A DNA stretch of 64,000 nucleotides. Source: Treponema sp. GTDB lineage: Bacteria; Spirochaetota; Spirochaetia; Treponematales; Treponemataceae. This document shows positions 26,777 to 36,226 of this stretch, piece after piece. A program made the position numbers and the translations under genes. Below the pieces are notes generated by a model that ran no database searches, had not been told where the DNA came from, and saw nothing but the letters and a program-made list of their open reading frames with translations. The stretch's first letter is position 1. Each line of letters starts with the position of its first letter. Where the stretch lies: the NCBI GenBank assembly GCA_017940255.1, contig JAGAZB010000005.1:62001-126000 (forward strand), in the 5' to 3' direction.

Positions 26777-28165
26777 ATGTCCACTAAACTTTTCCGTTCT
26801 GTTGCTGCAAAGCTTTCTATTCTTTTTATGTTTGTTTTGACCACAGCCGTACTGCTGGTTTCTGTGGTGGTTATTTTATTTACCGGCGGGCTTGTGAAAC
26901 GTTCCCGTTCCGAAGAATTAATCAAGGCAGAAAAAAGAATTTCAGAAATCCTTAATATTGCGGCAGATTTTACAGAAACGGAAGAGTTAAAAAATTATTC
27001 ATCAAATATTGGCGTTCCTTATTATATAACTTATATTGCCTATGAAAATGAAAGTGGAAATCTGGTTGCAACAAATGATCCCTTCCTGCCACTTCTGCCT
27101 TCTTCTGGAGGAAAAACACTGCACTTTTATGACGAAGATTTCTTTTTTGATGGAAGTCTTGATGTTTTGTATTATGCAGATGTTCATCAGATAGGGGGAA
27201 AAGAAATTACGGTTGCGACTGTAATGAACATGGATAACAATTCTATAGGAATGATTTATAAAAAGGTTCCTGTTTCACTTCTTATTTTTATCGCTCCAAT
27301 TTTAATTCTTTCTTTCTTTGTTTCTTATCTGCTTGTAAAGAAAACTATAAAGCCCGTAGTGAAAATCACAAAAACTGCCCAGTCTATGACCACTGAAAAT
27401 CTGGACGGGCAGCTTCCTCTAACTGGTAATGGTGATGAATTAGACGAACTTTCCCGCACTTTTAATGAGCTTTTTCTGCGGATTAAGGCCGATTTTGACC
27501 GTGAAAGGCAGTTTTCTTCAGATGTTTCGCATGAATTAAACACCCCTCTTACGGTTATTACCAGGCAAACAAATCTGCTTTTACGCTGGGGAAAAGACAA
27601 TCCCCAGCAGCTTGAAAAATCGCTAAATGCAATAAAAAATGAATCAAAATCTATGCATGTGATTATAGATAATCTGCTGCAGATTTCCAGAATTGAAAGC
27701 GGGAGGGTAAAGGCTCAGATTGCCTGTGTAAAACTTGATGAAATGTTTTCACGAATTGCAGAAGAAGTGACTTCACTGGCGCCTGCAAAAATAGAAATCT
27801 TTGGAAATGGATTAGAACTGAATAGTGATGCTGAAATGCTGCACCAGATTCTTATGGTTTTTGTTTCAAACAGCATAAAATACGCTGGTGAAAACTGTCA
27901 GATAAAACTTATTGCTGAAAAAACAGAAAATTCCCTGGTAATTAGAAGTATTGATGATGGACCTGGAATTTCGCAGGAAGCTTTGCCCCATGTTTTTGAG
28001 CGCTTTTACCGGGCAGACGAAGCCCATAATAGAAAAAGCGGCGGTTCAGGTTTGGGGCTTGCTATTGCAAAAACTCTGTCTGATGCAATTGGAGCAGAAA
28101 TTTCTGCAAAAAATCATCAGCCCACAGGGGCGGAATTTATACTTGTTTTCCCGCTTCCTGTGTAA
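26777..28165 (+). CDS. Sensor histidine kinase
   Basis: 462 residues: membrane helix 1 (about 12-38), a periplasmic sensor of about 140 residues, membrane helix 2 (about 175-198), HAMP, HisKA with phospho-His in SDVSHELNTPL, and HATPase with N-box (VSNSIKYA), DDGPGI and GLGL. Partner of the response regulator seven bases upstream. The gene converges with the MATE gene. Confidence 0.94.
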   Translation: MSTKLFRSVAAKLSILFMFVLTTAVLLVSVVVILFTGGLVKRSRSEELIKAEKRISEILNIAADFTETEELKNYSSNIGVPYYITYIAYENESGNLVATNDPFLPLLPSSGGKTLHFYDEDFFFDGSLDVLYYADVHQIGGKEITVATVMNMDNNSIGMIYKKVPVSLLIFIAPILILSFFVSYLLVKKTIKPVVKITKTAQSMTTENLDGQLPLTGNGDELDELSRTFNELFLRIKADFDRERQFSSDVSHELNTPLTVITRQTNLLLRWGKDNPQQLEKSLNAIKNESKSMHVIIDNLLQISRIESGRVKAQIACVKLDEMFSRIAEEVTSLAPAKIEIFGNGLELNSDAEMLHQILMVFVSNSIKYAGENCQIKLIAEKTENSLVIRSIDDGPGISQEALPHVFERFYRADEAHNRKSGGSGLGLAIAKTLSDAIGAEISAKNHQPTGAEFILVFPLPV

Positions 28166-28179
28166 ATCATCCTTTTTTT

Positions 28180-29526
28180 TTACTTTACAAGTGAATGACT
28201 TTCCCAGCGTCGGCTCTTCCAGCGTAAGAGCATAACAAGTCCTCGTGTTGTTTCATCTGTTCCAATTCCAAGCCAGAAGCCTACAAGACCAAGCCCGCAT
28301 TTGAGCCCAAGAATATAACTTCCCAAAACCATAATGCCCCAGTTGGAAATAATTCCGTAAATTACCGGAAAGCGTACGTCTCCGGCTCCTTTAAGAGCGC
28401 CCACGTAAACAAGATTCAGCGAGCGACCGAATTCTATGTAGGTAGAATAAATGAGCAGTGTAGCAACAAGGCTGGTAACTTCTGGAATATCTGTAAAAAT
28501 ATGAATGATTGGACTTTTGAAAAGGTTTACAATTACAATCATGACCATTGAACAGGCGGTTGCAACCAGCTGGTAGAGGAAAATCTTTTTGTAGGCGGTG
28601 TCGTTTTCTCCGGCCCCTACATAATAGCCTGCTTTTATCTGAGTGGCACTTCCCGTTGCCACGGCTGCTGCAAAAACAAAGCGGACGATTGTCATTGTGT
28701 AAACCTGGGCCGACATTGCGTAAGTTCCAAGTGTAGAAATCATAGCCATAATTACAATCTGGCTGATATTGTAAGAAAGACTTTCTCCGGCGGTTGGCAC
28801 ACCCACAGAAAGGATGATTTTGTAACTTTCTTTAGGCACCTGACGGATTCCTCTGATTTTGAAGGCTACATCTTTTCTGTGGCGAATAAAAATGTGGAAC
28901 AAAATGCAGGAAACTACCATCGAAAGACCAGATGCTCCTGCAACACCAGGAACTCCGAGTATTGGAAGACCGAACCAGCCGTAAAGCGAAAGTGCGTTTC
29001 CAAGAACATTTATAATATTTGCGACGATTGAAACAATCATTGCTTCATTCGTGTAGCCGTAACTTCTTAAAATTGCTCCCTGCAAAAGGCTGAAGGCGTT
29101 GAAAATACAGCAGATGCCGCCGTAAATTACAAAATACTGCCAGGCAAAGCGGCGTACGCTTTCTTCAAGAGTGTAACAGCTTAAAAGCGGGCCGGTGCCT
29201 AAAAGAACAAGCGCTGTAAGGAAGATTGAAACAATTAAGACCATCACAGAACTTGCCTGAGCTATGTGATTCAGCTCTTCTTCCTTGCGGCGGGCCCCCA
29301 GATACTGAGCCAGAACGATGGAACAACCGGTTCCGATTACAGAAAAGACCAGATTCAAAAAGAAAACATACTGGGAAACAAGCCCAACTGCCGCAACGGC
29401 GTCATTGCTGTAAGAACTGAGCATCATTGTGTCTACGGAAGAAACAAGAATGCGCATAAACTGTTCCATTGCGATAGGGAAGGTTAATTTTAGCATCGGC
29501 AATGCGCCGCGGTTTTTACTCTGCAT
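28180..29526 (-). CDS. MATE-family efflux transporter
   Basis: 448 residues, about 12 membrane helices in the MatE arrangement (two six-helix halves; PIAMEQFMRILVSSVDTMMLS at the start, LGARRKEEE after helix 2, GDVRFPVIYG near the end of the second half). Exports cationic compounds with Na+ or H+ import. On the minus strand TAAAAT ends seven bases before the ATG, and no Shine-Dalgarno is visible, so translation may be leaderless. Confidence 0.92.
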   Translation of the reverse strand: MQSKNRGALPMLKLTFPIAMEQFMRILVSSVDTMMLSSYSNDAVAAVGLVSQYVFFLNLVFSVIGTGCSIVLAQYLGARRKEEELNHIAQASSVMVLIVSIFLTALVLLGTGPLLSCYTLEESVRRFAWQYFVIYGGICCIFNAFSLLQGAILRSYGYTNEAMIVSIVANIINVLGNALSLYGWFGLPILGVPGVAGASGLSMVVSCILFHIFIRHRKDVAFKIRGIRQVPKESYKIILSVGVPTAGESLSYNISQIVIMAMISTLGTYAMSAQVYTMTIVRFVFAAAVATGSATQIKAGYYVGAGENDTAYKKIFLYQLVATACSMVMIVIVNLFKSPIIHIFTDIPEVTSLVATLLIYSTYIEFGRSLNLVYVGALKGAGDVRFPVIYGIISNWGIMVLGSYILGLKCGLGLVGFWLGIGTDETTRGLVMLLRWKSRRWESHSLVK

Positions 29527-29674
29527 ATTAGTGATTTTAACTTTTATCTTTAAAGATAAATTGTATATTTCTATATATGTATTGGTATTTTTTTAATTCA
29601 TTGATACTCGGCTTTAAATTCACTATAATCTTCTATAATTTTATAAAATAATGCTTTAAGGAAGGAATGACAGC

Positions 29675-32425
29675 ATGAAAGCAATTGAGCTAGAAAAGGC
29701 CTATGAGCCTAAGTCTTTTGAAGACAGAATTTACAATGAATGGGATAGCAAAGGCTATTTCAAGCCTGCCAGTGATGAAAAATCGCCGGTTCATGAGCAG
29801 TACAAGTGCCAGTGCGCAGACTGCAACAAAAAAACAAATACCTATTCTGTCGTCATTCCTCCTCCAAATGTAACTGGTGTTCTTCACATGGGACACGGTC
29901 TTAATAACACTCTTCAGGATATCGTTGTTCGCTACCATCGTATGAAGGGTGATAATACCCTCTGGGTAACTGGTACAGACCATGCCGGAATTGCAACTCA
30001 GAATGTTGTTGAACGTCAGCTTAAAAAAGAAGGTCTTACCCGTAACGACCTGGGACGCGAAAAGTTTCTTGAGCGCACCTGGCAGGTTAAGGAAGACCAT
30101 CACAACACAATCGTAAAGCAGCAGAGAAAACTTGGTAACTCAACAGACTGGGACCGCGAGCGTTTTACTTATGACGAAGGTTTGAGCGCCGCAGTTCGCG
30201 ATGTTTTCGTAACTTTGTATGAACGCGGACTTATGTATCGTGGTAAGCGCCTTGTAAACTGGTGTCCTCGTTGTGGTACTGCTCTTGCTGATGATGAAGT
30301 TGACCACGAAGATACTCAGGGTGCAATGTATCACCTTTACTATGAATATGCTGATGGAAGCGGAAAGATTGAAGTTGCAACAACTCGTCCGGAAACTTTC
30401 TTTGGTGATACTGCCGTTGCCGTAAACCCTAACGACGAACGCTATAAGTCTATTGTTGGAAAAATGCTTAAGCTTCCACTTACCGGAAAAGAAATTCCAA
30501 TCATTGCTGATGAATACGTTGATATGGAATTCGGAACCGGTATGGTTAAAATCACACCAGCCCACGACCCTAACGACTGGGAAGTAGGTAAGAGACATAA
30601 TCTTGAAGTAATCAATCTTCTTACTCCGGATGGAAAACTTAACGAAAATGTTCCAGAAAAATACCGCGGATTAAAACCAGAAGCAGCCCGCAAGCTTGTA
30701 ATTGAAGATTTGGAAGCTGCAGGACTCTTTAAAGGTGAAGAAAAAATGGTTCACTCTGTAGGTCACTGTTACCGCTGTAAAACTGTAGTTGAGCCATATT
30801 TAAGCGACCAGTGGTTTGTAAAAATGAAGCCAATGGCAGACAAGGCTCTTGCAGCATGGAAAAACGGCGAAATTCAGTTCTTCCCTCAGAAATGGGAAAA
30901 TACTTATGAGCAGTGGCTTGTTAATATCCGCGACTGGTGTGTAAGCCGCCAGATCTGGTGGGGGCACCGTATTCCAGTATGGTACTGCCAGAAGTGTGGT
31001 GAAGTTATCGTTAGCCGCACAGATCCAGAAAAGTGTCCAAAATGTGGTTGCGGTGCCCAGGACCTTAAACAGGATGAAGACGTACTCGATACCTGGTTCT
31101 CTTCATGGCTCTGGCCTTTCTCAACTTTGGGCTGGCCTCAGGAAACAGATGACCTTAAAAAATTCTATCCTACAACAGCCCTGGTAACTGCATACGACAT
31201 CATCTTCTTCTGGGTTGCCCGTATGATTATGGCTGGTCTTGAGTTTACAGGAAAGGCTCCTTTCCATGATATTTACATTCACGGACTTGTTCGCGACAAG
31301 CAGGGCCGCAAAATGTCTAAGTCTCTTGGAAACGGAATTGACCCGCTTGATATTATTGATATTTATGGTTCTGACGCCCTTAAGTTTACACTGGCCTTTA
31401 TGTGTGCTCAGGGACAGGACGTTTTGATTGATAAGGATTCTTTCAAGCTTGGTTCACGTTTCTGTAATAAAGTTTGGAACGCATCTCGCTACCTCTTGGG
31501 TAACCTTGAAGGACGCAACCTTGTTCCTGTAACAGATGCAGACCTTACAGAACTTGATAAGTGGATTTACGGCCGCCTTAATCACGCAGTTAAGACTGCC
31601 CGCGAAGCTTTGGATACTTACCGCTACAACGACGCCGCATCTGCTCTTATGGAATACTTCTGGAACGAGTTCTGCGACTGGTACGTTGAAGCTACAAAGA
31701 TTAACTTTAAGAATGGAGATGACAAGGAAAAAGACCGCCAGGCTTCAGTTCTTATGAATATCCTGGAAGAAAACCTCCGTCTTCTTCACCCATATATTCC
31801 TTTTGTTACAGAAGAGATTTATGGAAAGCTGCCGCTTGCAGAAATTGCTGCTAACCGCAAAGCTGCCAGTAGTCAGAAAATTGCTTCTAACAGTGATTAC
31901 GTTGGAATGCTTATCAACGCTCCTTATCCAGAGCCAGCAGCCGCTCGCGAAAATGCAGAAATTGAAGAGCGCTTTGATGCCCTCAAAGAGCTTATCGGTA
32001 AGGTTCGTGCCCTTCGTGTTGAATGTGGAATTGACCCTGCAGAAAAAATCAACATTGCTATTTTGATAGAAAAAGGCTCTGCTGCAGAAGTATCCCGCGA
32101 AAAAGTAGAAATGATTCAACTCTTGGCTGGCGTTGCAAAGGTTGAATTTGTTGAAGCAAAGCCTGCTTCTTCAATTGGAACTGTAGGAAAAGGCTTTGAG
32201 TCATTCATTCTTGTTGATGAAAACATTAATAAGGAACAGCTCATTGCCCGCTTCCAGAAAACAATCGAAAAAGAAACTGGTTATGCCCGCATGAGCGAAA
32301 ATAAACTTAACGGAAACTTTGCAAAGCATGCTCCTGCAAATCTTGTAGAAGAAGAAAAAGAACGCCTTGCAGAAAGTCAGCGTAAGATTAAGACCCTGGA
32401 ATCTTATCTTGCTGAATTAAAGTAG
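29675..32425 (+). CDS. valS: Valine-tRNA ligase
   Basis: 916 residues, class I aminoacyl-tRNA synthetase. PPPNVTGVLHMGHGL holds the HIGH motif, the CP1 editing domain lies at about 225-400 (NWCPRCGTALADDEV), KMSKSLGN is the second signature, then the anticodon-binding region and a C-terminal coiled coil typical of ValRS. An inserted Cys-rich segment (about 440-470: CQKCGEVIVSR...CPKCGCG) may bind zinc, as does YKCQCADCNKK near the N-terminus. SD AAGGAA precedes the ATG. No T-box leader is seen upstream. Confidence 0.97.
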   Translation: MKAIELEKAYEPKSFEDRIYNEWDSKGYFKPASDEKSPVHEQYKCQCADCNKKTNTYSVVIPPPNVTGVLHMGHGLNNTLQDIVVRYHRMKGDNTLWVTGTDHAGIATQNVVERQLKKEGLTRNDLGREKFLERTWQVKEDHHNTIVKQQRKLGNSTDWDRERFTYDEGLSAAVRDVFVTLYERGLMYRGKRLVNWCPRCGTALADDEVDHEDTQGAMYHLYYEYADGSGKIEVATTRPETFFGDTAVAVNPNDERYKSIVGKMLKLPLTGKEIPIIADEYVDMEFGTGMVKITPAHDPNDWEVGKRHNLEVINLLTPDGKLNENVPEKYRGLKPEAARKLVIEDLEAAGLFKGEEKMVHSVGHCYRCKTVVEPYLSDQWFVKMKPMADKALAAWKNGEIQFFPQKWENTYEQWLVNIRDWCVSRQIWWGHRIPVWYCQKCGEVIVSRTDPEKCPKCGCGAQDLKQDEDVLDTWFSSWLWPFSTLGWPQETDDLKKFYPTTALVTAYDIIFFWVARMIMAGLEFTGKAPFHDIYIHGLVRDKQGRKMSKSLGNGIDPLDIIDIYGSDALKFTLAFMCAQGQDVLIDKDSFKLGSRFCNKVWNASRYLLGNLEGRNLVPVTDADLTELDKWIYGRLNHAVKTAREALDTYRYNDAASALMEYFWNEFCDWYVEATKINFKNGDDKEKDRQASVLMNILEENLRLLHPYIPFVTEEIYGKLPLAEIAANRKAASSQKIASNSDYVGMLINAPYPEPAAARENAEIEERFDALKELIGKVRALRVECGIDPAEKINIAILIEKGSAAEVSREKVEMIQLLAGVAKVEFVEAKPASSIGTVGKGFESFILVDENINKEQLIARFQKTIEKETGYARMSENKLNGNFAKHAPANLVEEEKERLAESQRKIKTLESYLAELK

Positions 32426-32454
32426 TTTTGGGTATGGGAGGAGAAAGTAGAATT

Positions 32455-32925
32455 ATGAAAAAACACTTTTTTCTTTTTGTTATATTTCTGCTTTCTCTTT
32501 CCTTAACTTCCTGTTTCTCAGAAAAAAATAGTCCTTTTTATGATAGTGAATGGGTTATGCAGAATCTTGACGAAAATGCAGACCTTTATTATCATCACTT
32601 AATTTTATCACCCGGCCATAAGGTAATGCTTAGAGCATCTTATGCAGATTCTTCTAATATTATTGTCTGGACGGGTAAGTATAAAATCAATTCAAAAAAA
32701 ATCTCTTTTAATTTTACAGAATGTACCCGATATGAAAAAGGGAAGCTTGTTGGACAGTATACAACAGGTAAGCTTATAAAATACTATGCAGGTGATTTTT
32801 TATATTCAGTTGCTATAATTGATGAAGATTATCGCTTGCAGCTGATGCGTCCGGAAGGATATTTTTACAGAGACTTTACAGATGTCTTTGGAAATCAGCT
32901 GGATGAATTTATAAAAGTAAAATAA
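32455..32925 (+). CDS. Small lipoprotein of unknown function
   Basis: 156 residues from ATG 32455; GGAGGAG lies 11 bases upstream (the frame is open from an earlier TTG at 32428, not favoured). Signal peptide with lipobox LTSC at about residue 20. The rest looks like a small lipocalin-like or META-like beta domain (WVMQNLDENADLYYHHL ... WTGKYKINSKKISFNF), but no family is assigned. Lies 29 bp after valS and 15 bp before the HD-domain gene on the same strand. Confidence 0.7.
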   Translation: MKKHFFLFVIFLLSLSLTSCFSEKNSPFYDSEWVMQNLDENADLYYHHLILSPGHKVMLRASYADSSNIIVWTGKYKINSKKISFNFTECTRYEKGKLVGQYTTGKLIKYYAGDFLYSVAIIDEDYRLQLMRPEGYFYRDFTDVFGNQLDEFIKVK

Positions 32926-32940
32926 TAGCAGGAGGCGGAT

Positions 32941-33576
32941 ATGGCTAAGCAGAAATATGAAATGAAAATTGAACGTTCTCAGAAAATGGCAGAACAACAG
33001 ATGCAGCAGCTTGGTGATATTCGACTGGCTCCCTATATGCAGCTTGCAACTGGTCTGATTGGAAAGGCCCGCCATGCAGGTGGAAACATGTTCCGCCATC
33101 AGATGGATACTCTTGCAATTCTAATTGACTATGGCTATATAGATGCAGTTTTGCTTAAAGCGTCTGTTGTGCATGATACAGTAGAAGATATAGAAGGTTT
33201 TGATAAAAATCTGATTATAAATGCAGATAGCGACGGACAGAAGGTTCTGGATTTGGTTCTGGAAGTTACCCGCCGTGAAGATGAAGATAAAAGACAGTTC
33301 CTTCACCGCATTTTGGATACAGGAAGTCAGCAGGCAAAGGTTTTAAAATGTGCTGACCGCATTTCCAACATGATTTCCCTTGGTTATGTAACAGATCCTA
33401 AATTTATTGAACGTTATTGTGACGAAACAGAATACTTTTTGCTGCCTATGGCTCTTGAAGTTGATTTTAATATGTATCAGGAATTAATCAGTCTGATTAT
33501 GACACGCCGCCGCTATCTTGAAGACGGCGGATATTTTGATACTCGTGTTAAACATTCCGATAGTGGACAAAATTAA
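32941..33576 (+). CDS. HD-domain protein resembling a stand-alone (p)ppGpp hydrolase
   Basis: 211 residues. Metal-binding HD pattern of the SpoT/MESH1 hydrolase family: KARHAGGNMFRHQ, VVHDTVEDIEG (HD plus ED) and KCADRISNM (ADRxxNM). There is no synthetase, TGS or ACT domain, so if active it should only hydrolyse (p)ppGpp or a related nucleotide. SD AGGAGG precedes the ATG. It lies 37 bp before the cyclase pair, so two nucleotide-messenger functions are neighbours here. Activity and substrate are inferred from motifs only. Confidence 0.75.
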   Translation: MAKQKYEMKIERSQKMAEQQMQQLGDIRLAPYMQLATGLIGKARHAGGNMFRHQMDTLAILIDYGYIDAVLLKASVVHDTVEDIEGFDKNLIINADSDGQKVLDLVLEVTRREDEDKRQFLHRILDTGSQQAKVLKCADRISNMISLGYVTDPKFIERYCDETEYFLLPMALEVDFNMYQELISLIMTRRRYLEDGGYFDTRVKHSDSGQN

Positions 33577-33613
33577 TTCTCTTTTTTTAGTTCTATGATA
33601 TAATATTCTGATT

Positions 33614-34813
33614 ATGACAATTCAGAAGTTATATAAAAAGTACATAAAAATTCCACAGGAATTTTCCAATATAGTTGATGAAAAAAATCGTCGTGCGGCA
33701 AAAATCCTATTCTGGTTTTCCATGCTTTTTGCTCTTATTGCATTTCCTCCTATAGCAGTCTGGAACTTTGTAGATTACGGTGGAATTAGGATTCGGGTTG
33801 TGCTTTATTATGCATATCTGCTTGTGCTGGGGCTTTCAGGTCTATTGTTCTTAAAATTAAAGGTACCTTCACCAATTCTAGTTTTATACATCCTTATAAA
33901 TTCCCAAATTATCAGTTTTATAAACTTTGTTAATACACCTTTTTCAAACTTTCTGATTGTTTTTATTGGTCTTTTATTTTCTCTTGTAATGATTTTGAAT
34001 ATTAATCCGCTTGTTTTTATGGTAGAACTTTCAATTTTTTTAATCATGCTCAGGTGTTTTACTCATTATAAACTTGTAAAACTTATCTATCCGGAATCAT
34101 CAACTTTTTTACTGAACCTGTATCTCTTTTTTATAATCATTGTTGCTCTTGTATTCTGGAAGCGTAAATATACTATTATAGAATTGCAGAAAAATGCACA
34201 GTTGCAGATTCAGAAAGAAAAAACAAACTCTCTTTTGCAGAATATTCTTCCAGATTCTGTAATAGACGAACTTAAAACTCAGGGAAAATCTCCTGCAAAA
34301 AATTATGATAATATGTCTGTTTTAGTTTCTGATATTGTAGATTTTACCAAAACGACTACAACTCTTTCTCCTTATTTTTTAATTAATGAACTAAACGATA
34401 TAGTTTCTGAGTTTGATAAAATAACAGAAAAGTATAACTGCATACGAATTAAAACAATTGGTGATGCATACATGGCCGTTTGTGGACTACCAGAAGAAAA
34501 TGAAAATCACGCTCAGAATCTTCTTCTTTGTGCTCAGGATTTTATAGCATATCTGCAGGAACGTAATAAAACTGCAGAAACCAAGTGGAATATTCGTATA
34601 GGAATTGCTTCTGGCAGTGTGATTGCGGGAATTGTAGGTAAGAAAAAGTATCTCTACGATATTTTTGGGTCTCCGGTTGATTATGCGGTTGCCCTTCAAA
34701 ATGCCTGCAGACCAATGCATATAAGATTATCACCAAAAACTTATAGACTTTTGCAGGGAAAAATAAAGTTGCCGGAAAATATAGAGATTGATTCTAATGG
34801 AGATGAAAAATGA
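33614..34813 (+). CDS. Six-helix class III nucleotide cyclase, C1-like half (metal site intact, catalytic Asn/Arg lost)
   Basis: 399 residues. Six membrane helices (about 31-185), a signalling helix (NSLLQNILPDSVIDEL), then a class III cyclase domain (about 233-380). Both metal-binding Asp residues are present (D240 in SDIVDFT, D284 in TIGDAYM), as are Lys280 and Asp349 at base-recognition positions. The transition-state Asn and Arg are replaced by Asp356 and Ala360 (GSPVDYAVA), so a homodimer should be inactive. Its stop overlaps the start of the next cyclase (ATGA), which has the complementary residues. TAATAT ends seven bases before the ATG and there is no Shine-Dalgarno. Confidence 0.9.
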   Translation: MTIQKLYKKYIKIPQEFSNIVDEKNRRAAKILFWFSMLFALIAFPPIAVWNFVDYGGIRIRVVLYYAYLLVLGLSGLLFLKLKVPSPILVLYILINSQIISFINFVNTPFSNFLIVFIGLLFSLVMILNINPLVFMVELSIFLIMLRCFTHYKLVKLIYPESSTFLLNLYLFFIIIVALVFWKRKYTIIELQKNAQLQIQKEKTNSLLQNILPDSVIDELKTQGKSPAKNYDNMSVLVSDIVDFTKTTTTLSPYFLINELNDIVSEFDKITEKYNCIRIKTIGDAYMAVCGLPEENENHAQNLLLCAQDFIAYLQERNKTAETKWNIRIGIASGSVIAGIVGKKKYLYDIFGSPVDYAVALQNACRPMHIRLSPKTYRLLQGKIKLPENIEIDSNGDEK

Positions 34814-36030
34814 ACATATTCAGCTGGATAAAAAAGCTTATTCTTTCTGTTTTCTCTCCTAAAGATTTTTCTGATATAGTTCATGCAGAAAACAGGCAGA
34901 TTCTAAAAAAAGCCTTTATATTTTCAATAGGATTTGGTGCACTTGTCTTACTTTATATACTTATTTTTGCAAAGGAAAATGTAGAAGGCATTCAAATATT
35001 CTATTATTCATATTATGTTGTTATGGGCCTGATAGGCCTATGCTTATGTTATCTTAAAAGTGGAAAATACACACCTGTGATTTTTGGACTTCTGGAGTTT
35101 GCCTTTATCTTTCTGCTTTATATTCAGAGAAAGAATTTTACAGAAGCCATTATCTTTTTCCTTGGCTTTGTGCTCGCACTTGAGATGCTTCTGAATTTAA
35201 ATCCTATAGATTTTTCTATAGGGATGGTTTTATATGAACTGCTGGTTGTTTTATTTCAGTGTACAGGAGTAATACATCTTGAAAAACCTGAAGACTCGGT
35301 ATTGTTCTGGAATCTTAGTCTTGTAAATGTGATTATTATTTATTTATCTTTCTGGAAACGAAAAATCACCCTGCGGAATTTTATGATTGAAAAGAATATT
35401 GAAGCAGAAAAACAGAAATCTGAAGAGCTTTTGCTCAATATCTTGCCAAAAAGTATTATGGAAGAACTGCGAACAAACGGCAGGGTAGAGCCTGTTTCTT
35501 TTGACAGTGTAAGTGTACTTTTTTGTGAAATAAAAAACTTTGAAGAGCTTTCTTCTTTATTAAAACCTCAGGAACTGGTAAATGAACTGAACGAACTTTA
35601 CAGTTCTTTTGATGAAATCGTTGAAGAAAGCGGCTGTTTGCGTATAAAAACTTTTGGCGAAATTTACATGGCATCTTGCGGGCTTCCTGAAGTGGATGCT
35701 TTGCATGCAGAGCGATGTATTAAGTGCGGAAAGGCTTTTCTTGAATTTGCAGGCAAAAGAAACAAAAGTTCCGGCATAAAAATAGAAGTTGGAGTTGGAA
35801 TAAGTTCCGGCAGTGTAATTGCGGGAATTGTTGGCATCAAAAAATATATATACGATATATTTGGCGACACGGTAAATACAGCCTTTAGAATGAAAACTCT
35901 AAGTAAGGCTGGTCAGCTGAAGATTTCTCCGGATACTTTCAAGCTTGTGGAAGGCAAATTTGATTTTGACTGCCAGGATCCCGTGGAAGTAAAAGGAAAA
36001 GGTTTAATGGAAACTTACAACTTGAAGTAA
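34810..36030 (+). CDS. Six-helix class III nucleotide cyclase, C2-like half (catalytic Asn/Arg intact, metal site altered)
   Basis: 406 residues, collinear with its neighbour: six membrane helices (about 35-182), signalling helix (ELLLNILPKSIMEEL), cyclase domain. Lys280, Asp349, Asn356 and Arg360 are all present (FGDTVNTAFRM), but both metal Asp positions are Glu (E240 in FCEIKNF, E284 in TFGEIYM). Numbers coincide exactly with those of the first cyclase. In class III dimers one site takes metals from one chain and Lys/Asp/Asn/Arg from the other, so the two chains together give one complete site, probably for ATP to cAMP. Translationally coupled to the first gene by a four-base overlap. Confidence 0.9.
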   Translation: MNIFSWIKKLILSVFSPKDFSDIVHAENRQILKKAFIFSIGFGALVLLYILIFAKENVEGIQIFYYSYYVVMGLIGLCLCYLKSGKYTPVIFGLLEFAFIFLLYIQRKNFTEAIIFFLGFVLALEMLLNLNPIDFSIGMVLYELLVVLFQCTGVIHLEKPEDSVLFWNLSLVNVIIIYLSFWKRKITLRNFMIEKNIEAEKQKSEELLLNILPKSIMEELRTNGRVEPVSFDSVSVLFCEIKNFEELSSLLKPQELVNELNELYSSFDEIVEESGCLRIKTFGEIYMASCGLPEVDALHAERCIKCGKAFLEFAGKRNKSSGIKIEVGVGISSGSVIAGIVGIKKYIYDIFGDTVNTAFRMKTLSKAGQLKISPDTFKLVEGKFDFDCQDPVEVKGKGLMETYNLK

Positions 36031-36035
36031 GGGCG

Positions 36036-36130
36036 CGGGGCGTTACGGGGCGGCAAAACAGCTTTGCTGTTTAGCCCCGTTAGAAGGGGTAGGACGCAAC
36101 GAAGTGCGGCCGAGGGGGAGACTTCCCCCT
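36036..36130. repeat. GC-rich compound palindrome between the cyclase pair and gap
   Basis: Begins with CGGGGCGTTACG (36036-36047), a 12-mer that recurs at 52780-52791. ACGGGGC (36045-36051) pairs with GCCCCGT (36074-36080) around an AAACAGC/GCTGTTT hairpin, and AGGGGG/CCCCCT (36113-36130) closes the element. Likely a dispersed repeat; it may also end the cyclase transcript. Confidence 0.7.
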
Positions 36131-36226
36131 TATCAATTTTACCCTAGACTATTTCTAAAAAATTCATTATTTTATAGTCATAAAAGCAAATAAATCCGCT
36201 TCGGCGGAGTATATAGGAGAAATACA

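Noticed and set aside
29541..29674. Possible T-box or tRNA-like leader upstream of valS
   Set aside because: The region is AT-rich with no specifier stem, T-box sequence or terminator/antiterminator pair that I can see.
34810..36030. Reading the second cyclase as an inactive pseudogene because of its Glu substitutions
   Set aside because: The frame is intact, Lys/Asp/Asn/Arg are preserved, and the substitutions are exactly complementary to those of its neighbour, which decay would not produce.
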